A stretch of DNA of 64,000 bases from contig CM050648.1 in assembly GCA_027574665.1 (NCBI GenBank), forward strand, positions 140,554,175 to 140,618,174, written 5' to 3'. Positions 58,299 to 64,000 of this stretch are shown piece by piece. The DNA comes from Rhynochetos jubatus (lineage: Eukaryota; Chordata; Aves; Eurypygiformes; Rhynochetidae). Every line of letters starts with the position of its first letter. The first letter of the stretch is position 1. The notes below the pieces were generated by a model, which ran no database searches, was not told the origin of the DNA, and saw only the letters and a program-made list of their open reading frames with translations. The position numbers and the translations under genes were made by a program.

Positions 58299-58475
58299 AA
58301 ATTACAGCAAGGCCTTCAACAACTAGGCTGGCAAATGGATATTTCTTCGATGGCTGATCAGATAAAAGAGCAGGCTGGGGAAGCTGCAGAAGCCATGCTC
58401 TTGGAGAAACTGCAACCACTCCGCAGAGCATATTATTTGGAAAATCTATCACAGAGGAAGTTAGATGAACTTCAG
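58299..58475 (+). CDS. SYNE2: SYNE2 window exon 41
   Basis: Acceptor ccttctctcatcag before 58299, donor GTATTT at 58476, phase 0 at both ends; 59 codons, wr 2795-2853. It reads KLQQGLQQLGWQMD and LRRAYYLENLSQRKLDELQ. The middle is Ala/Glu-rich and poorly conserved compared with what I recall of human. Confidence 0.92.
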
Positions 58476-59019
58476 GTATTTATTTGAATATTAAATTAGC
58501 TGTGAGTGGGAGCTACCTTCTTCACTAGAGCCCTGTAGTTCTTGAATTGAAATGAGATTTCAACAAATCTCAGTACACAACTACATAAAGAAACAATACA
58601 GGAAGCCAGAGGGATAGATGAAGGAAGGGTTTCACCCTCCTCACCTGCTTGTGTTGCTCTAACAAGCCTTTGTAAGTGGACCTGTGTCAGGCAAGCAGTA
58701 CAGAACCCTCAGATGATTACAGGTTAGGAAACGTAGGTTTATTCTATGAATTTCAAAGTAAGTAAGTTGTAAACTTGCTCAGCTCTCCCTTGACAAACAC
58801 CTAAGCACTTCAGTTTGCTGTGATAAAAGTGCACACAGTGTATCTAAACCCAGTGAAAACCAGGAAACTGTGGTCATTTGATGTAATTTTGAAGACTGGA
58901 TTCACATCCCTCTTCAGGCAGAGTAGGGAGGGACCTGGATCCAGGTTTCAGTTGAATTCCAGTCCTAGTTATTTCTCTCCACAGAGCTCATGTAAACTGC
59001 AGAGCCTTGGCTGTAGGCA

Positions 59020-59205
59020 CATAGAATCATAGAATCACAGAATGGTTTGGGTTGGAAGGGACCTTAAAGACCATCCAGTTCCAACCCCCCTGCCATGGGC
59101 AGGGACACCCTCCACTAGACCAGGTTGCTCCAAGCGTCATCCAGCCTGGCCTTGGACACAGCCAGGGATGGGGCGCCCACAGCTTCTCTGGGGAGCAGGC
59201 CCTCT
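59020..59205 (-). mobile_element. CR1 LINE 3'-end fragment (antisense)
   Basis: The tail repeats catagaatcatagaatcacag are followed by aatggtttgggttggaaggg, accttaaagaccatccagtt, ccatgggcagggacaccctc and ccagcctggccttggacaca. This is the exact reverse order of a CR1 3' end. Its terminal octamers (ATTCTATG type) are intact. Confidence 0.92.
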
Positions 59206-59573
59206 GTGTAGCTTAAAGGAGGCTCATTTTGACAAGTTTCTTCCCTCAGATAACCTACATTTTGACTTTCCAGTTTCACAATAAATCAAACAGCCGAAAG
59301 CTACAAAAAGGTATTGCAGATGCCCCTATTCCTCCCACATATATAAGAATCTGTTAGGATTTAGTGATTCAGTTTCTTGCTCTCTGCTTTGGCTTGAATT
59401 TTCCCCTTATACAGTGCAAAAACTGAAAATGTTTGTTTAGTGAGTTATAAATACACTGAAATTTGGATTTAACATCTGTTTGTTTTCCTGATGATACCGT
59501 GTATTGCTCCTTTTTGTATACTGAATATGTGTATTAAATCATAATTAACTTAAATGTGCAATGTTTACCCTAG

Positions 59574-59702
59574 TTCCATCTTATGCAACTGGATGATTTG
59601 GAGTACTGCTTTGAAACACTGGAGGGTCCTGTCAAGAATTGCATAGACGCCTTTGATAATCTCTGTCTAGATGGAGAAACAGACAACTCAGAATTGCTCG
59701 TG
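59574..59702 (+). CDS. SYNE2: SYNE2 window exon 42
   Basis: Acceptor gtttaccctag before 59574, donor GTATGT at 59703, phase 0 at both ends; 43 codons, wr 2854-2896. It reads FHLMQLDDLEYCFETLEGPV and NLCLDGETDNSELLV. Confidence 0.92.
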
Positions 59703-60259
59703 GTATGTTTGGATTCCCAAGTACACAAAGATACATACTCCAATTTAAGTGTCCGTAGGATACCAGCTCTCACCTACTTCAAGCAACTCTTTGTGTCCTA
59801 AGTATCGTAGTTATAGCACTTCCATCAGAGTAACTATAATCTCATCCAAAACACATTAAACCAATGATTTAAGCTCATAAAAACTTTAGATATGCATTGC
59901 TCGAGAGTGGAGCATGGAGGGGAGGAAAATGACATAGATTTGGGGTTGATGGGAGAACTTTTTCCCTAGCTTTGCTCTGGAGCTACCCTGTTACCCTCAA
60001 TGTAGGGTACAAAGTAAGTCTGCAAGTACAAATCTTGAGTATCCGTTCAGTCCTGTTGGAAAAGCGGGCCCTGGTAATGGAATTCCGGCTTTTTTGCTTC
60101 CTGTATTGTTTGAAGTTAACACAGAAATGTTGGAGGGTTTTGGGTTAGCATTTTGCATTCATACAGTTCAGGTGCTTCCTACAGAAAAGGCTTCTGTATT
60201 TCTTTGAAATGAAAGAAAGGCAGTATTTTTTGCAATGAATTTACTTATTTTACTTCCAG

Positions 60260-60414
60260 AAGCACACACTGGAGCTTGCTGCACTTTCTCCAAGCATAGA
60301 GAGTTTGAACGAAGCAAGCATTAAGGTCCCACTCAGTGACTTCACCCTGAAGAAAATTCAAACCCTGACTTGGCAGTGGAGTCAGAAAACAGCAGCCGCT
60401 CTGGAACGCTGCAG
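60260..60414 (+). CDS. SYNE2: SYNE2 window exon 43
   Basis: Acceptor attttacttccag before 60260. The donor GTTCGA at 60415 is the poorest in the window but is required for the frame. Enters phase 0 (KHTLELAALSPSIESLNEAS) and leaves phase 2 in Ser; wr 2897-2948. WQWSQKTAAALERC is a recognisable nesprin-2-like motif. Confidence 0.9.
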
Positions 60415-60753
60415 GTTCGAAATGCAAACAAAAAATCACTACTAACCATTTCCTTTTCTGTGAGGAAAATTAAATTAAGGCATGGGAAGTCTTGCAATCT
60501 GTTCTAGGCTTTCTCAGGGGCTATCCATGTTCAATACCTGCCCTTTCAACTCAGTCCAGAATATTCATGGTCTATTTGCATTTCAAGTCACTTGAAGCAA
60601 AATGTGGATGTTCATAGGGGAAGAAGGTAGCAAAGTGCCAAGCAAAACCCTACTATGTTATGATTACTAACCACCACGTTAGAATGCATGCAAACGTATC
60701 CAGAAAAACAACCACCAACACAATAACCTCTGTTGATTTCTTTTGTTTTACAG

Positions 60754-60901
60754 TTTGATTGAGGGAACTCAAAACGATGAAAAGAAATTCCTTCAGAAAT
60801 GTGAAAACTGGATGAAATCCCTAGAAAAATTTAAAGAGGCCTCAAAACCAAATATTCCAGGGCGGTTTGAAGAACTGCAAGAGCAACAGAGAGTCTGTGA
60901 G
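60754..60901 (+). CDS. SYNE2: SYNE2 window exon 44
   Basis: Acceptor tcttttgttttacag before 60754, donor GTAAAG at 60902. The first base completes Ser, then LIEGTQNDEKKFLQKCENW and KPNIPGRFEELQEQQRVCE; wr 2948-2997. It leaves in phase 0. Confidence 0.92.
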
Positions 60902-62095
60902 GTAAAGCTAACTCTAAAAATGGCAGCATCTTCTTGAATGGGGAAAGAACTAGAAGATACTATGCCTTTTGAAATTAGATCTGGGTAGAGTTTTACAGAG
61001 CAGTTCACTCTTCTGAAACGTGACCTTGTACTTATTCAGAGGAAGACTTTATGTTGTGAAATTCCTTTTCCAAAATGGATGGCTCCCATTTTGCAGGATT
61101 CAGACCTTTAGGAGTGCACCCTCAAGTGTTGTGTGATGGAAGTCATAATTTCATCAACCCTGAGGTTAATTGCCTGTCTGACCGTGGCAACTAGCTAGGC
61201 AGTTTGCTGGTGATCTGGCAGGAACCTTACCAGTTCCTGGAAAAAATGCATTTAAAACAAACTGGTTTTCACAGCATATTTCCATTTTGACTAGTTGTTA
61301 GATTTTGGTGGAAATCTGTTTCGCCGGCATTTTTCCAAACACTTGCTATTTGTTACCCAAAACTAGTGCTTCACACGTTTATGACAGTGTCTGTTCAGAG
61401 GAGAAAGTATGTTGCATGCTAGCAGTGATGTGTGGATGCAATTCTAACCAAAATGTCTATAGACAGGCTTTGTCCTAGGACAGAAGGATGGAAAAACAAC
61501 CAAAATACTGGGGGGGGGGGTGGGGGGGGGGGTGTGGAATCACATGGTAAATGCTAAACATCTCTTAGGGTGAGCTTTGTGCTGCCACAGTGAACGAGAG
61601 CTTCGCAAGTACTGCTGCTAATTCCATGGGTGTTAAAGTCTCTGCATGTTAGTGATATTCATTAGGGTCCACAGAAAGTTTTCTCTCTTTTACTTAGACC
61701 TCTCCAATTCATTTGTTGCAATGAAACAGTTTATAGAATAAACTTTTTCTCATTGTGATAAAGAGTAAATTCATCCTTATGTATAGCTTTTTTATACCTT
61801 TTTTATGGGTTTTTGACTAGTTTGCCTTTCTCATGAACAAGCCCAGCAAAATTTAGGCTTCAGAGTACCTGTTACATACAACTCCTGGTTCTGCTAGCAC
61901 AGCTATGCAAAATCCTCCTGGTATCCACAAATCATGCGATCTTTTAGGATGCATTTGACACTAGCACTTGAAAATAGTAGAGCATTCTGCATTTAAAATG
62001 AAATAAATGCTGTCACTCGAGAGGAGCAGAACCAGCTTTCATAGCAAAGGTTGTTCAGTGAATAGTTAAAACTGTTGTTCTTGTGGTGTTTTCAG
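60902..62095 (+). other. SYNE2: Intron 44, with a long G-run
   Basis: 1.2-kb intron with a G-rich tract at 61510-61532 and otherwise no recognisable element. Confidence 0.8.
61510..61532 (+). repeat. G-run (G11-T-G11)
   Basis: Twenty-two G in 23 bases on the coding strand, interrupted by one T. Long enough to form a G-quadruplex in pre-mRNA, and a site prone to sequencing or replication slippage. Confidence 0.9.
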
Positions 62096-62190
62096 ATGCT
62101 ACAAACTGAGATTTCCATAAATCAGCAGACATTTAATTCTATCATAGAAAAAGTTCTACTCTACTCGGAATTTGGAGAAGCAGAGAAAAG
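62096..62190 (+). CDS. SYNE2: SYNE2 window exon 45
   Basis: Acceptor gtggtgttttcag before 62096, donor GTAATT at 62191. Enters phase 0 (MLQTEISINQQTFNSIIEK) and leaves phase 2 in Arg; wr 2998-3029. It is a short helical segment ending EFGEAEK. Confidence 0.91.
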
Positions 62191-63512
62191 GTAATTGCTG
62201 TTTTTCTCCCTAAGATCTCGGTAGTTCAGTGATAAGCTCTCTTTCTTGGAGTTGGTATTGAATTTTTGCTCTCATGAGGACATAAACCCAGATTCTTGAC
62301 TGGGTTCACTCTTTAAATCACCCCCCGCACATTTTGCAAAGGTGTGAGGAGGTGCAATGAGAAAGAAACACAGGTGCCCTGGCCAGGCTGCATTTTGGAT
62401 AGTGACTGGATGTTCTGGCTAACAAAAACAATTGCTCCTGGACAGGAGGCTTCCTTGTGTACTGCTGCCCTACAGTTGTTGAAACTCGGTGGTTGAGAAG
62501 CTTCCTTCTTACAGAGTAATGAGGATGCTGCATACGAAGGATCCTTTCTCTCTTCCTAGAGCTGTCTACTGTTTAAAGTGCAGAGGTGTGAGACTGTCCA
62601 TGTTGCCCCTGGCACACGTCACAGGGCATGGTTGCTAAACCTGTTTCTTATAATTATGATCTTACACTTTCCTCTTAATCAATGCAGAGTGAGAAGCAGC
62701 AAGTAGTGTTTGTGAGCAGAGGTTCAAATGCCCCAGGCATTTCTGCTGTGAACACATTACCCCTCCCTGCCAGAGCTTGCTGCTTCCACAGAGTTGACAG
62801 GGCGGTGTGTGCCCTCCCCTCAGCCCCTCCGAAGTCCATAGCTTGGCTTAAAGCTGACAGGGAAGGTAGGGCTAAAGAAATCAAGGCTGCGGGACTGTTG
62901 TGTTGAAGCTAGGCCCACAAACACGGGTGTTTGTGCTGGAGCTAATCTGGGGGCCATGGCCTCCTGAAGGAGTAGAATTGATAGGGGGCTTGTCTTAACC
63001 ACTCCAGCGAGATCTGCTGGATCATCTAACCACGTTGTAGGAGAGGCCAGAAAATTTCTTGAATGGGTTCAAATCACCACAGCGCCTTTTCACTTTGCAG
63101 TTAGGTCCCACTGCTGTAGGGTACAGTGATGGCTGAACTCTGCTTACAGCCTGGTAAAAGCACAGGTCAATTCTGCAGCATAATCAGAGATCGTGTCTCA
63201 CTTGCATTGCCCTTCTTCAGAGAAGTGCTTAGTGCATCTTGTTTCTGTGCTTGCTGTGCTACATGAGTTGTTGTACCCCAATAGCAAGAATGATTTGCAT
63301 TATCCATTCTTGAATCACGTAAAAGTTTTTTTGGATTGCTTAGAAGGTGGAATACAGAGAGCAGGGCTGAGCGCAGGGCTGCATATAGAGCTTTTTGCAT
63401 AGTCGTGTATTTTAAGTGGAATACAATATTGCAAATGGAAATCCATCACAATTACTGCAAAATGGAACCTTGAGGTCAAAATATATTAACACTCAATGCT
63501 TGTCATCTTCAG
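62191..63512 (+). other. SYNE2: Intron 45
   Basis: 1.3-kb intron in which I recognise nothing beyond unique sequence. Confidence 0.75.
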
Positions 63513-63747
63513 AACTGAGATTATTTCCAAGCTTACACTGCTGAAAGGACAGTGGCAGAATGTTATCCGGACAGTGCAGCAGAGGAAGAAAGATGTTGAT
63601 GGACTTGTGAGCCAGTGGCAGCTGTACAAGAGTTCCCTGCAGCGTCTCAGCAGATTTCTTGGTGACACAAACAGCTTCATCAGAGCTGTGAAGAGCCAGA
63701 ACTGCTACAACGTTTACCAGCTTAGAAATGTACTTCATGATTTGAAG
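63513..63747 (+). CDS. SYNE2: SYNE2 window exon 46 (last exon in window)
   Basis: Acceptor ttgtcatcttcag before 63513, donor GTACGG at 63748. The first base completes Arg, then TEIISKLTLLKGQWQNVI, QRKKDVDGLVSQWQLY and FLGDTNSFIRAVKSQN; wr 3029-3107. It leaves in phase 0. QRKxDVDGLVxQWQ agrees with remembered human nesprin-2. The gene continues beyond the window. Confidence 0.93.
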
Positions 63748-64000
63748 GTACGGTATTTATTTCTCATAAATCTAAAAGCAGTGGTTTTTCTCTGAAACTA
63801 CTTCTGTTGGTAGAAAGCTTTAAAATCACATGCTTTTTGGGGACAAAAAAATTGCTGACACTTTTTTCTTAAAGCTGAGTACAGATGGAAAACAAGCAAC
63901 ACTGTGAAAGGCTCGTTGTGCTAGGAAACTCCCTGGTCAAGACTGTAATTTAGCAGCCTTGTACGCCTTAAAAGTGTTACTGAGACGAACATGGAAACGC
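63748..64000 (+). other. SYNE2: Intron 46, 5' part only
   Basis: Starts at the donor GTACGG and runs off the window; no recognisable feature. Confidence 0.85.

Larger units (their letters stand above)
58476..60753 (+). other. SYNE2: Introns 41-43
   Basis: Introns of 1098, 557 and 339 bases. Intron 41 contains an antisense CR1 3' end. The others show nothing recognisable. Confidence 0.8.
1..64000 (+). other. SYNE2: SYNE2 gene (nesprin-2), internal part: 46 exons of the spectrin-repeat rod
   Basis: Nesprin-2 is a giant outer-nuclear-membrane protein. Its KASH tail binds SUN proteins in the perinuclear space, and its spectrin-repeat rod and N-terminal calponin-homology domains reach to actin and motors (LINC complex). 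The 46 exons join into 3,107 open codons with no stop and no frame conflict. The product is Glu/Lys/Gln/Leu-rich helix with Trp residues at spectrin-like spacing. Short blocks such as KYSEMYTIVPAEIE (exon 7), LDLWHYKLNELD (exon 9) and KQWIVDFVNQSLLQ (exon 35) agree with human nesprin-2 as I remember it. That favours SYNE2 over the paralogue SYNE1. Neither the CH domains nor the KASH tail is in the window, so both gene ends lie outside. Family identity is near certain; SYNE2 rather than SYNE1 is very likely but rests on memory. Confidence 0.93.

Noticed and set aside
1..64000. Assignment to the paralogue SYNE1 (nesprin-1).
   Set aside because: Several peptide blocks (exons 7, 9, 30, 32, 35, 39, 40, 46) fit human nesprin-2 as remembered; I recall no equal match to nesprin-1. 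A database search would settle it.
1..64000. CRISPR arrays, tRNA or rRNA genes, bacterial operon signals.
   Set aside because: None is present; the window is a vertebrate intron-exon landscape.

Overview
This window is a stretch of bird genomic DNA lying entirely inside one very large, intron-rich gene on the + strand. I identify the gene as SYNE2 (nesprin-2, the giant KASH/spectrin-repeat protein that links the outer nuclear membrane to actin and motors). The class Aves is suggested by several CR1 LINE 3' ends in both orientations, an avian-type LTR repeat, compact introns (0.2-4.2 kb), and remnants of old sauropsid palindromic repeats. I cannot name the species.

I could place 46 consecutive coding exons. 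The window opens inside (or exactly at the start of) a giant 2.0-kb exon ending at 2002, and the last exon seen ends at 63747. Every junction is GT-AG and the reading frame stays open across all 45 introns, giving 3,107 uninterrupted codons. 'Window residues' (wr) below count from the codon at base 2. Of the 45 introns, 38 are phase 0, seven are phase 2 and none is phase 1; each phase-2 intron lies between two phase-0 introns. The encoded protein is an almost continuous alpha-helical rod of degenerate spectrin repeats (roughly 25-28 units), interrupted by an acidic Ser/Thr-rich linker (exons 15-19, about wr 1490-1640) and a shorter polar linker (exons 20-23, about wr 1745-1855). Neither end of the protein is here: the N-terminal calponin-homology actin-binding domain lies upstream, and the C-terminal repeats, transmembrane segment and KASH peptide lie downstream.

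Layout: 1-16.4 kb holds exons 1-12 (the giant exon, then rod exons). 16.4-25 kb is intron-rich with exons 13-15 and an old palindromic repeat. 25.2-32.1 kb holds the acidic-linker exons 16-18 and the largest intron, which contains a rearranged CR1/LTR cluster. 32.1-47.7 kb is exon-dense (exons 19-35). 47.7-64 kb holds exons 36-46 with several 1-2.3 kb introns.

I found no second gene, RNA gene, CRISPR array, or complete mobile element. I do not see a novel biological system. The most interesting items are the strict exon-phase modularity, a candidate frame-terminating cryptic exon in intron 18, a CR1/LTR composite with an internal inversion, an inverted CR1 pair just before exon 18, a 127-bp palindromic repeat, and an AT-rich segment in intron 6 that looks like a possible enhancer. 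All identifications come from reading the sequence and from remembered family features; nothing was searched.
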